From Thauera phenolivorans (GTDB taxonomy: Bacteria; Pseudomonadota; Gammaproteobacteria; Burkholderiales; Rhodocyclaceae): a stretch of DNA of 44,317 nt. The DNA lies in contig NZ_MBFM01000005.1 in the NCBI RefSeq assembly GCF_001696715.1, positions 575,818 through 620,134 on the forward strand, given 5' to 3'. Below the pieces are notes generated by a model, which made no database searches, was not told the origin of the DNA, and saw only the letters and a program-made list of their open reading frames with translations. This document shows positions 11,106-18,443 of this stretch, one piece after another; position 1 is the first letter of the stretch, and each line of letters begins with the position of its first letter. The translations under genes and the position numbers were made by a program.

Positions 11106-11351
11106 ATGAAAGTCACCACGCTCGTGACAGGGCTGTGCGCCGCCCTGCTTTCCAGCTCCGCCTTTGCCTTCCACTGCCCGGCGGACATGAGGAAGATCGA
11201 TGAGGCGCTCTCCGGCAATCCGCAGATCAGCCAGCAGCAGCTGGCGCAGGTGAAGCAGTACCGCATCGACGGCGAGGTCTATCACAAGGCCGGCAAGCAT
11301 CAGGAGGCGGTCGACACGCTGGCCAAGGCGATGAAGATCCTCGGCATCTGA
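11106..11351 (+). CDS. Small exported protein of unknown function
   Basis: An 81-residue protein with a clear signal peptide ([21 protein letters not shown], cleavage after about residue 21). The mature ~60 residues, starting [14 protein letters not shown], are charged and helical and end in [19 protein letters not shown], which looks like a single TPR-type helix pair. A good ribosome site (AAGGAG, 11094-11099) precedes the ATG, and codon use matches its neighbours, so it is probably a real gene. Similar small periplasmic proteins occur in other betaproteobacteria as far as I recall, with no assigned function. It sits alone between ubiA and pyrF. Confidence 0.75.
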   Translation: MKVTTLVTGLCAALLSSSAFAFHCPADMRKIDEALSGNPQISQQQLAQVKQYRIDGEVYHKAGKHQEAVDTLAKAMKILGI

Positions 11352-11408
11352 CGCCGTCCGCGAGGCCCGCCGCGGTGCGGGCGCGCGCCCTGGGTGGGCG
11401 ATCGGGCT

Positions 11409-11414
11409 TATCAT
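11409..11414 (+). promoter_or_regulatory. Candidate -10 element for pyrF
   Basis: TATCAT lies 28 bases before the pyrF ATG. The -35 region is GC-rich and unconvincing. Confidence 0.4.
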
Positions 11415-11442
11415 TCGTGCCGCACCCATCCAGGACCTCTCC

Positions 11443-12258
11443 ATGCATTTCATGACCGCCCTGAAGGCCGCCTGGCAGCAGCGCGACAGCCTGCTGTGCG
11501 TCGGCCTCGACCCCGATCCGGCGAAGTTCCCCGCTCACCTCCAGGGCCGCCCGGACGCCATCCTCGAATTCTGCACCGCGATCGTCGACGCCACCGCCGA
11601 TCTCGCTTGCTGCTTCAAGCCGCAGATCGCCTACTTTGCCGCGCATCGCGCCGAGGACCAGCTGGAGGCGCTGATCGCGCACGTCCACGCCAGGCATCCC
11701 GGCACCCCGGTGATCCTCGACGCCAAGCGTGGCGACATCGGCAGCACCGCGGAGCAGTACGCGGTCGAGGCCTTCGAGCGCTTCGACGCCGACGCGATCA
11801 CGGTCAATCCCTACATGGGCCGGGATTCGGTCGAACCGTATCTGGCCTACGGCGACAAGGGCGTCATCCTGCTTTGCCGCACCTCCAACCCGGGCGGCTC
11901 CGACCTGCAGTTCCTCGAGGTCGGCGGCGGCCTCAAGCTCTACGAGCACGTCGCCCGCCTGGTCGCAGATGAATGGAATGCGAGCGGCAACTGCGGCCTG
12001 GTGGTGGGCGCGACCTTCCCCGCCGAAATCGCGCGCGTGCGCGAACTCACCGGCGACATGCCGCTGCTGGTGCCGGGCATCGGCGCCCAGGGCGGCGACA
12101 TTGCCGCCACCCTGACCGCGGGCCGCACCGCGGAAGGCACCGGCCTGATGATCAACTCCTCGCGCGCCATCCTCTACGCCGGTAAGGGCGAGGACTTCGG
12201 CCGGGCCGCCCGCGAGCTCGCACGCCAGACCCGCGACGCGATCAACGCCCACCGCTGA
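11443..12258 (+). CDS. pyrF: Orotidine 5'-phosphate decarboxylase (type 2)
   Basis: PyrF decarboxylates OMP to UMP, the last step of de novo UMP synthesis. The 271-residue length and the motifs [10 protein letters not shown] (about 20) and catalytic [16 protein letters not shown] (about 88-103, with the Asp/Lys/Asp charge array) identify the longer type 2 subfamily found in mycobacteria and many betaproteobacteria, not the ~230-residue E. coli type. PGIGAQGGD near 208 is the phosphate-binding loop. I prefer ATG 11443 because AGGA lies about 7 bases upstream; an in-frame ATG at 11452 is possible. The gene is followed by REP-like repeats rather than by another gene. Confidence 0.95.
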   Translation: MHFMTALKAAWQQRDSLLCVGLDPDPAKFPAHLQGRPDAILEFCTAIVDATADLACCFKPQIAYFAAHRAEDQLEALIAHVHARHPGTPVILDAKRGDIGSTAEQYAVEAFERFDADAITVNPYMGRDSVEPYLAYGDKGVILLCRTSNPGGSDLQFLEVGGGLKLYEHVARLVADEWNASGNCGLVVGATFPAEIARVRELTGDMPLLVPGIGAQGGDIAATLTAGRTAEGTGLMINSSRAILYAGKGEDFGRAARELARQTRDAINAHR

Positions 12259-12286
12259 ACGCCACCGGGACAAGCCCACCGGCGAT

Positions 12287-12465
12287 GTAGCAGCGCAGCC
12301 CCGTGCCTGATTGCGGCGCCCTAGCCGTGAAAACCGCTGCTATCGCCCTGGGGGCAGGGCTCCTACAGCGGCTGGCCGAAGGCACCGTAGGAGCCCTGCC
12401 CCAGGGTGAAAACACCCGCGTCGCTGGCACAAGCGCCGCAATCGCGCAGGGGGCTGCGCTCCTAC
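12287..12465 (+). repeat. Nested array of four GTAG-headed REP-like palindromic units
   Basis: Two inverted pairs are nested in the pyrF-ubiD gap. The outer arms are 12287-12318 and 12434-12465, 32 bases each, matching at 28 positions when one is reverse-complemented. The inner arms are 12346-12366 and 12387-12406, identical except for one extra G. Every arm starts, on one strand or the other, with GTAG followed by SAGCS (GTAGGAGC or GTAGCAGC). A GTAG head before a GC-rich palindrome is characteristic of REP elements moved by REP-associated tyrosine transposases. No transposase gene is present here. A related single hairpin lies at 37959-38016. Confidence 0.8.
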
Positions 12466-12541
12466 GCCGCCCCCGGTCAGGGAACGCCGCCGGCGGACGA
12501 TGCCTCTTCCCGAACACGACCCACACTGACGAGACGCCTGA

Positions 12542-14032
12542 ATGAAATACGACGACCTGCGCGACTTCATCACCCAGCTCGAAGCCCGCGGCGAGCTCAA
12601 GCGCATCACCGTTCCGGTCGACACGCATCTCGAGATGACCGAGATCGCCGACCGCGTGCTGCGCGCCGGTGGCCCCGCCCTGCTGTTCGAGCAGCCGATG
12701 ACGAAAGGCGTGCCGCAGCCGATTCCGGTGCTCGCCAACCTGTTCGGCACCCCCCAGCGGGTGGCGATGGGCATGGGCGAGGACGTCGCCGACGGCGACT
12801 GGAACACGCCGCTGCGCGAAGTCGGCAAGCTGCTCGCCTACCTCAAGGAGCCCGAGCCGCCCAAGGGCCTGAAGGACGCCTGGGAGAAGCTGCCGGTGCT
12901 CAAGCAGGTGCTCAACATGGCGCCCAGGGAGGTCCGTTCCGCCCCCTGCCAGCAGGTGGTGTGGGAGGGGGAGGACGTCGACCTGGCGAAACTGCCGATC
13001 CAGCACTGCTGGCCGGGCGACGCCGCGCCGCTGATCACCTGGGGCCTGGTAGTGACGCGCGGGCCGCACAAGAAGCGCCAGAACCTCGGCATCTACCGCC
13101 AGCAGGTGATCGGCCGCAACCGCGTGATCATGCGCTGGCTCGCGCACCGCGGCGGCGCGCTCGACTTCCTGGAGCACCAGCGCGCGCATCCGGGCGAGCC
13201 CTTCCCGGTGTCGGTGGTGCTCGGCTGCGACCCGGCGACCATCCTCGGCGCGGTGACGCCGGTGCCCGACTCGATCTCGGAGTACCAGTTCGCCGGCCTC
13301 CTGCGCGGCGCCAAGACCGAGCTCGTGAAGTGCATCGGCAGCGCGCTGCAGGTGCCGGCCTCGAGCGAGATCGTGCTCGAAGGCGTCATCCAGCCCGACG
13401 ACCTGGCGCCGGAGGGCCCCTACGGCGACCACACCGGCTACTACAACGAGGTCGCCGACTTCCCGGTGTTCACGATCGAGCGCATCACCATGCGGCGCGA
13501 CCCGATCTACCACAGCACCTACACCGGCAAGCCGCCCGACGAGCCGGCGATGCTCGGCCTCGCGCTCAACGAGGTCTTCGTGCCGCTGCTGCAGAAGCAA
13601 TTCACCGAGATCGTCGATTTCTACCTGCCGCCCGAGGGCTGCTCCTACCGCCTCGCCGTGGTCAGCATCCGCAAGCAGTACCCGGGCCACGCCAAGCGGG
13701 TGATGTTCGGCATCTGGAGCTTCCTGCGCCAGTTCATGTACACCAAATTCATCATCGTGGTGGATGAGGACGTCAACATCCGCGACTGGAAGGAAGTGAT
13801 CTGGGCGCTCACCACGCGCATGGACGCCACCCGCGACGCCACCCTGGTCGACAACACGCCGATCGACTACCTCGACTTCGCCAGCCCGGTGGCCGGTCTG
13901 GGCAGCAAGATGGGGCTCGATGCGACCAACAAGTGGCCGGGCGAGACGAATCGCGAGTGGGGCCGACCGATCGTCATGGACGAGGCGGTCAGGCGCAGGG
14001 TGGACGAGCGGTGGACCGAGTTCGGCCTCTGA
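12542..14032 (+). CDS. ubiD: 4-hydroxy-3-polyprenylbenzoate decarboxylase
   Basis: UbiD is a prenylated-FMN-dependent decarboxylase that removes the carboxyl group from the UbiA product in ubiquinone synthesis. The 496-residue protein is full length. It starts [22 protein letters not shown], the usual N-terminus. The cofactor and active-site segments are visible as [13 protein letters not shown] (about 198-210), [15 protein letters not shown] (about 240-254) and [23 protein letters not shown] (about 280-300), which supplies the conserved glutamate region. The prenyltransferase UbiX that makes its cofactor is not in the window. UbiD relatives act on other aromatic acids, but the length and sequence fit the ubiquinone enzyme. 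Confidence 0.95.
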   Translation: MKYDDLRDFITQLEARGELKRITVPVDTHLEMTEIADRVLRAGGPALLFEQPMTKGVPQPIPVLANLFGTPQRVAMGMGEDVADGDWNTPLREVGKLLAYLKEPEPPKGLKDAWEKLPVLKQVLNMAPREVRSAPCQQVVWEGEDVDLAKLPIQHCWPGDAAPLITWGLVVTRGPHKKRQNLGIYRQQVIGRNRVIMRWLAHRGGALDFLEHQRAHPGEPFPVSVVLGCDPATILGAVTPVPDSISEYQFAGLLRGAKTELVKCIGSALQVPASSEIVLEGVIQPDDLAPEGPYGDHTGYYNEVADFPVFTIERITMRRDPIYHSTYTGKPPDEPAMLGLALNEVFVPLLQKQFTEIVDFYLPPEGCSYRLAVVSIRKQYPGHAKRVMFGIWSFLRQFMYTKFIIVVDEDVNIRDWKEVIWALTTRMDATRDATLVDNTPIDYLDFASPVAGLGSKMGLDATNKWPGETNREWGRPIVMDEAVRRRVDERWTEFGL

Positions 14033-14052
14033 GATCGGCCGCGGCGGACGTC

Positions 14053-14066
14053 TTGCTGCATTGCAA
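14053..14066 (+). promoter_or_regulatory. TGCA-N-TGCA palindrome, possible PhaR-type site (weak)
   Basis: TTGCTGCATTGCAA contains TGCA-T-TGCA, similar in form to the palindrome upstream of the maoC-pta operon at 40688. It is 87 bases before the membrane-protein gene at 14153. A palindrome this short can arise by chance, so this is a low-confidence call. Confidence 0.2.
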
Positions 14067-14152
14067 CTGAACGACTGCGCGGGCCGCGGGTCTGAGGTAT
14101 CTTGACGGCGAGGCCGCCCGGCCGCGCAATCCTGCATCACGAAGGAGATTCG

Positions 14153-14563
14153 ATGAGCAATCCCGTTCCCGCCCCGCTGCAGACCGGCCAGCCTACCGAG
14201 AACATGGTCACCCTGACCCACCTGATCTACGCGCTGCACGCCTTCGCGGTGTTCACCGGCGTGGTCGGTTCGGCCACCATCATCGGCAGCTTCGTCGCCA
14301 GCCTGCCGTCGATCGCCGCGGTGGTCCTGAACTACTGGAACCAGGGCGCGGTGCGCGGCACCTGGCTCGAGAGTCACTTCCGCTGGCAGATCCGCACCTT
14401 CTGGTTCGCCTTGCTCTGGATCGCGGTCGCCGTGCTGCTGTTCATCACCATCATCGGCCTGCCGTTCGCATTCCTGCTGATCATCGCCGCCGGCCTGTGG
14501 GTGCTGTACCGGGTGGTGCGTGGCTGGTGGGCGCTGCTCCAGCGCACGACGCTGCCGATCTGA
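14153..14563 (+). CDS. Small membrane protein, DUF4870-like
   Basis: A 136-residue protein with about three to four membrane segments: roughly 20-40 (THLIYALHAFAVFTGVVG), 43-60, 83-105 (FWFALLWIAVAVLLFITIIG) and 103-122. The central ESHFRWQIRTFWF resembles the basic loop between helices in DUF4870 (Tic20-like) proteins, whose function is unknown. ATG 14153 has a strong ribosome site (AAGGAG, 14142-14147), so the longer in-frame extension to 14102 is rejected. It sits 120 bases after ubiD and converges on dacB. Confidence 0.8.
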   Translation: MSNPVPAPLQTGQPTENMVTLTHLIYALHAFAVFTGVVGSATIIGSFVASLPSIAAVVLNYWNQGAVRGTWLESHFRWQIRTFWFALLWIAVAVLLFITIIGLPFAFLLIIAAGLWVLYRVVRGWWALLQRTTLPI

Positions 14564-14582
14564 GCGCCGCGCCGTCGGCGCA

Positions 14583-16043
14583 TCAGTCGGCGGCGGCGCT
14601 CCACACCCATTCGATAAGGGCATCCTGGGCCGCCTGGCTGGCACCGGCATCGGGATGGTTCACCATCATCACCACCGCATGGCGCTCGCCGTGGCGGTCG
14701 AGCACATAGCCGGCGATCGCGCGCACGCCGTTGATCGTGCCGGTCTTGATGTGGGCCTGGCCGCGCGCCGGGCTGTCGCTCAGCCGCCGGCGCGCGGTGC
14801 CGTCCTGGCCTGCGACCGGGAGAGAGGCGATGAACTCCGGCATCCATGGCCGCGCCCAGGCCGTCTGCAGCAGGCGGCCGAGACTGTCGGCGCGCACCCG
14901 CTCGATGCGGGACAGGCCGGCGCCGTTCTCGATCACCAGGCCGCCGCTGGCGATCCCCGCGGCGGCGAGGCTGTCGGCGGCGATGCGGGCGCCGCGGCTC
15001 ACCGTGTCGGACTCGGCGACTGGCGCCGACATCGCCAGCGGGCTGACGCCGAGGCTGGCCAGCAGCTGGCGGGCGATGACGTTGCTCGACCACTTGTTCA
15101 TCTCGCGCACCACCTCGGCGAGCGGTGCCGATTCGTCGGTGAACAGGGTGCGCGCCGCCGGCGGCACGACACCGCTGCGCACCCGACCCTGGATCCGACC
15201 GCCCACCTCCGACCACAGCCCGGCGACCAGCGCGGCGCCGAATTCCGCCGGCGGTAGCGGCGCCGCACTCCAGTTGCGCGCGCCGCAGCTCGCCGGCAGG
15301 CTGCCGGTCAGCAGCAGGCGTCGGCCCGGTTCCAGTCTCGCCTCGAGGTCGCGGTACCACACGCCGCAGGGCGCGTTCGTGGTGCGCAGCTGGTTGTCGA
15401 TGCTGAGCCCGGCGAGCGGCGGCTCGGCGGCCACCGTGACCCGTGCGCCCGTCTCTTCCGCGGGAAAGAGGCCGAGCTGCAGCGTGTTGTAATGCATCAG
15501 CAGGCCGTGGGGGCCGCTGTTGTAGGGGCGCAGGCCCTTGCCGTCGAAGGCGTCGGGATCGTGCGGCGGCAGGTGCAGCGCCGAGCCGTCGAGCACGATG
15601 TCGCCGGCGATGCGCTCGATGCCGAGCGCGCGAAGCCGACGCAGCAACTTCCACAGGCGCTCGTAGCCGAGCACCGGGTCGGCGCCGCCGACAAGGTGCA
15701 GATCGCCTTCCAGCACGCCGTCGCGAACCGTGCCGGTATGGGCGATGCGGGTGCGCCAGCGGTGCGCCGGGCCGAGCACCTCGAGCGCTGCGAAGGCGGT
15801 CACCAGCTTCATTACCGAGGCGGGGTTCATCGGCCGGCCGGCGTTCTCCGCGAGCGTGGGCGCCGGCGCGCCGACCGGCGCCACCCACACGGCGACCGCA
15901 TCGGCGGGGATCCGTGCATTGTCGAGGGCGAGGCGGACCGGCGTCGGCAACGCGGCGCTCGCACTCGAAAGCCAGCCGGCGAGCAGCAGGAGGGCGGCGC
16001 CACGGCGCCTGGCGGGGGGGCGGATGATGAACGGCAACTGCAT
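14583..16043 (-). CDS. dacB: D-alanyl-D-alanine carboxypeptidase/endopeptidase (PBP4)
   Basis: DacB is a periplasmic class C low-molecular-weight penicillin-binding protein that trims or cleaves peptidoglycan peptide cross-links. The 486-residue product has a basic N-terminus and signal peptide ending near residue 30. All three active-site motifs are present: SVMK with catalytic S76 and K79, SSN at 319-321, and KTG at 433-435. A large insertion between the first two motifs is typical of PBP4. It is transcribed away from the small gene at 16223 and converges on the membrane-protein gene with a 19-base gap. Confidence 0.94.
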   Translation of the reverse strand: MQLPFIIRPPARRRGAALLLLAGWLSSASAALPTPVRLALDNARIPADAVAVWVAPVGAPAPTLAENAGRPMNPASVMKLVTAFAALEVLGPAHRWRTRIAHTGTVRDGVLEGDLHLVGGADPVLGYERLWKLLRRLRALGIERIAGDIVLDGSALHLPPHDPDAFDGKGLRPYNSGPHGLLMHYNTLQLGLFPAEETGARVTVAAEPPLAGLSIDNQLRTTNAPCGVWYRDLEARLEPGRRLLLTGSLPASCGARNWSAAPLPPAEFGAALVAGLWSEVGGRIQGRVRSGVVPPAARTLFTDESAPLAEVVREMNKWSSNVIARQLLASLGVSPLAMSAPVAESDTVSRGARIAADSLAAAGIASGGLVIENGAGLSRIERVRADSLGRLLQTAWARPWMPEFIASLPVAGQDGTARRRLSDSPARGQAHIKTGTINGVRAIAGYVLDRHGERHAVVMMVNHPDAGASQAAQDALIEWVWSAAAD

Positions 16044-16087
16044 CGTGCTCGGTTGGCAAGGGGGGTGGAGGGGCGTGTCGGAACTGT

Positions 16088-16118
16088 TTGCGGCGGTGCA
16101 CCAGAGAAGGGGTACAAT
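16088..16118 (+). promoter_or_regulatory. Candidate promoter for the gene at 16223
   Basis: TTGCGG (16088-16093) and TACAAT (16113-16118) are separated by 19 bases, slightly long for sigma-70. The -10 match is good. The transcript would have a leader of about 100 bases. Confidence 0.45.
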
Positions 16119-16222
16119 CCCGCGTTTACGTCATTCAATCCGGTGGCAGCCCCGCATTCTAAGGCGCTACCCCGGCCCGCACATCCCCGCCGGGGTTCGC
16201 GGGCGAGTCTGTATGGAAGGAC

Positions 16223-16579
16223 ATGAGCGGATTCGGCCACTTTGCGCGCACCGCGCTCGAGCTCGAGCGTGAGATCGTCAAGCGCGGCATCGCCATCGGC
16301 ATCGACTGGGATGACCGGGCGCGCCTGCGCGAACTCGCGCGCGAGGCCTTGAGCTGCACCGCGGAGTGCCGTCTGGGCCTGCTGCGCAATCCCGACTACG
16401 TGGTGCGCCACAAGGGCGAGTTGTTCGCCCTCTCATCGCTGATGCTGATGACGATGCAGCAAAGCGCCCAGGTCGGTGTGCTCACCAGCGGCGGGCCGGC
16501 GTGGAAGGCCTTCGGCCGCGCCCTGTACGAGGAGTCGGAGCGCCTGAGGGCGCACCCGCAGGCCGAGGCCGGCGACTGA
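16223..16579 (+). CDS. Conserved-looking cytoplasmic protein of unknown function
   Basis: A 118-residue protein starting MSGFGHFARTALELEREIVKRG. It has no signal peptide or membrane segment and is mostly alpha-helical in character, with basic and acidic residues alternating and a more hydrophobic FALSSLMLMTMQQSAQVGV near residue 70. I do not recognise a family. Reading frame, codon use and a ribosome-site-like GGAAGG at 16213-16218, a few bases before the ATG, support it as a gene. It converges on lysA, with one base between the stop codons, and diverges from dacB across 179 bases. No function can be inferred from the context. Confidence 0.68.
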   Translation: MSGFGHFARTALELEREIVKRGIAIGIDWDDRARLRELAREALSCTAECRLGLLRNPDYVVRHKGELFALSSLMLMTMQQSAQVGVLTSGGPAWKAFGRALYEESERLRAHPQAEAGD

Positions 16580-16580
16580 C

Positions 16581-17858
16581 TCAGCGCAGTGCGTGCTCGC
16601 CCGCGTAAAGCGCCGCCACCGTCTCGCGCTCGCGCACCAGATGGGCGTGGTCGCGGTCGACGATGACCTCCGCCGCACGCGGGCGGGTGTTGTAGTTCGA
16701 GCTCATGGTCATGCCGTAGGCGCCGGCCGAGAGGATCGCCAGCAGGTCGCCCTCGGCGACCGCGAGGCTGCGGTCGTGGGCGAGGAAGTCGCCGCTCTCG
16801 CAGATCGGCCCGACCACCTCGTAGCGCGCGGCGTCGGCCGCGCGCGGCGCGACCTCCACCACCTCGTGCCAGGCGTCGTACAGCGCCGGGCGGGCGAGGT
16901 CGTTCATCGCCGCGTCGACGATCGCGAAGTTCTTCTCCTCGCCCGGCTTGAGGTATTCGATGCGGGTCAGCAGCAGGCCGGCGTTGCCCACCAGCGAGCG
17001 ACCCGGTTCGAAGCACAGCGTCTCGCTGCGGCCGGCGAACACCGCCAGCAGCGGCGCGAGGTAGTCGGCCACGGTGGGCGCCCGTTCGTCACGGTAGCGG
17101 ATGCCGACGCCGCCGCCGAGGTCGATGTGCTCGAGGGTGATGCCTTCGGCGGCAAGCTGGTCGACCAGGCCGAGCACCTTCTGCCCCGCCTCGGCCATCG
17201 GCGCCGGGTCGAGCAGCTGGGAGCCGATGTGGCAGGCGATGCCGCTGATGTGCAGGTTGGGCAGGCTGGTGGCGCGGCGGTACAGCGTCAGCGCCTCGTC
17301 GAAGGCGACGCCGAACTTGTTGCTCTTGAGTCCGGTGGAGATGTAGGGGTGGGTCTTGGGGTCGACGTCCGGATTGACCCGCAGCGCGATCGGCGCCTTG
17401 CGGCCGAGTTCGCCCGCCACCGCATCGAGCCGCTCGAGCTCGGCGGCGGATTCGACGTTGAAGCAGCCGATGCCCGCCTCGAGCGCCTGGCGCATCTCCT
17501 CGCGACGCTTGCCGACGCCGGAGAACACGACCTTGGCGGGATCTCCGCCGGCCGCGATCACGCGCGCCAGCTCGCCGCCGGAGACGATGTCGAAGCCTGC
17601 GCCGAGCGCGGCGAACACCGACAGGATGCCGAGGTTGGAGTTGGCCTTGACCGCGTAGCACACCAGTGAGCGGCGGTCGCCGAGGGCCTCGCGCCAGGCT
17701 TCGAAGGCGGCGGTGAGGGCCGCGCGCGAATAGACGTAGGTGGGGGTGCCGAAGCGCTCGGCGATCGCCGGCAGGGCGAGGTCTTCGACGTGGAGGATGC
17801 CGTCGATGCTGCGCAGGGTGGGCATCGGCAGGGCAGGGGCTGTCTGGGGAGTGTTCAT
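16581..17858 (-). CDS. lysA: Diaminopimelate decarboxylase
   Basis: LysA converts meso-diaminopimelate to L-lysine with PLP, the last step of lysine synthesis. The 425-residue protein shows the PLP lysine in YAVKANSN (K71), an HIGSQ motif near 210, DLGGGVGIRY near 250 for phosphate binding, EPGRSLVGNAG near 292, and the cross-subunit active-site motif CESGDFLA near 360. The start at 17858 overlaps the lptM stop by four bases, so lptM-lysA is an operon. The ~425-residue length and motifs distinguish it from arginine or ornithine decarboxylases of the same fold. Confidence 0.96.
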   Translation of the reverse strand: MNTPQTAPALPMPTLRSIDGILHVEDLALPAIAERFGTPTYVYSRAALTAAFEAWREALGDRRSLVCYAVKANSNLGILSVFAALGAGFDIVSGGELARVIAAGGDPAKVVFSGVGKRREEMRQALEAGIGCFNVESAAELERLDAVAGELGRKAPIALRVNPDVDPKTHPYISTGLKSNKFGVAFDEALTLYRRATSLPNLHISGIACHIGSQLLDPAPMAEAGQKVLGLVDQLAAEGITLEHIDLGGGVGIRYRDERAPTVADYLAPLLAVFAGRSETLCFEPGRSLVGNAGLLLTRIEYLKPGEEKNFAIVDAAMNDLARPALYDAWHEVVEVAPRAADAARYEVVGPICESGDFLAHDRSLAVAEGDLLAILSAGAYGMTMSSNYNTRPRAAEVIVDRDHAHLVRERETVAALYAGEHALR

Positions 17859-18049
17859 CGAATCGGGCTTTCGCTGAGGTCGGGTTTGTTATCATCGGCG
17901 CCCGGTGCGGGCGCGGGAGACTGGGGCTGCGGGGCCTGGTCCGCGGCCGGGCGGGCGGGCGGCACCTCGGGCAGGTAGAGCGGACCCTTGATCCCGCAGC
18001 CGGACAGCGCCGCCGCACCGAGCGCAAGTGCAATGAGCGTTGCTCGCAT
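17855..18049 (-). CDS. lptM: LptM-type small lipoprotein (YifL-like)
   Basis: A 64-residue lipoprotein with signal peptide MRATLIALALGAAALSGC, lipobox cysteine C18, followed by GIKGPLYLPE. The CGIKGPLYLP segment is the hallmark of LptM (formerly YifL), which helps oxidative maturation of the LPS translocon LptD/E at the outer membrane. The tail is proline-, alanine- and aspartate-rich and disordered. ATG 18049 is chosen over an upstream TTG (18055). In E. coli the same block yifL-dapF lies next to cyaY; here lptM-lysA is divergent from cyaY, the common betaproteobacterial arrangement. Confidence 0.9.
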   Translation of the reverse strand: MRATLIALALGAAALSGCGIKGPLYLPEVPPARPAADQAPQPQSPAPAPGADDNKPDLSESPIR

Positions 18050-18095
18050 GGCCAATTTTCAGGGCAAAGCGGGAATGCTAACAGAAGGAGTCAGC

Positions 18096-18422
18096 ATGGA
18101 AGAATCTGCATTCAACGTGCTCGCCGAGGCCGAGCTGGCGCGCATCGAGGCGGCGGTCGACGCCTGCGGGGCCGAGGTCGACATCGAGCAGCAGCCCGGG
18201 GGAATCCTCGAGCTCGAGTTCGAGGACGGCAGCAAGATGATCATCAACCGCCACGTCGCCGCGCGCGAGATCTGGGTGGCGGCACGTTCGGGCGGGTTTC
18301 ACTTCCGGCCCGAGCAGGGACACTGGATCAACACCCGCGACGGGCAGGAACTCTACGCGCTGCTGTCGGCGCTGGTGGGGGCGCAGTCGGGCACCCCGGT
18401 GACCCTCCGGCCGCAGGGCTGA
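18096..18422 (+). CDS. cyaY: Iron-sulfur cluster assembly protein CyaY (frataxin)
   Basis: CyaY is the bacterial frataxin, which binds iron and tunes the IscS-IscU cluster assembly machinery. The 108-residue length is typical. The acidic first helix (FNVLAEAELARIEAAVDACG) and the beta-sheet strands ILELEFEDGSKMIINRH and EIWVAARSGGFHF followed by WINTRDGQELYALL are all recognisable. ATG 18096 has AAGGAG (18085-18090) at ideal spacing. It diverges from lptM-lysA across a 46-base gap and converges on mrcA. Confidence 0.95.
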   Translation: MEESAFNVLAEAELARIEAAVDACGAEVDIEQQPGGILELEFEDGSKMIINRHVAAREIWVAARSGGFHFRPEQGHWINTRDGQELYALLSALVGAQSGTPVTLRPQG

Positions 18423-18443
18423 ACCCCGCGACCGGCGGCGTTT

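Noticed and set aside
12303-12545. 80-residue frame in the pyrF-ubiD gap
   Set aside because: It consists mostly of the REP-like palindromes.
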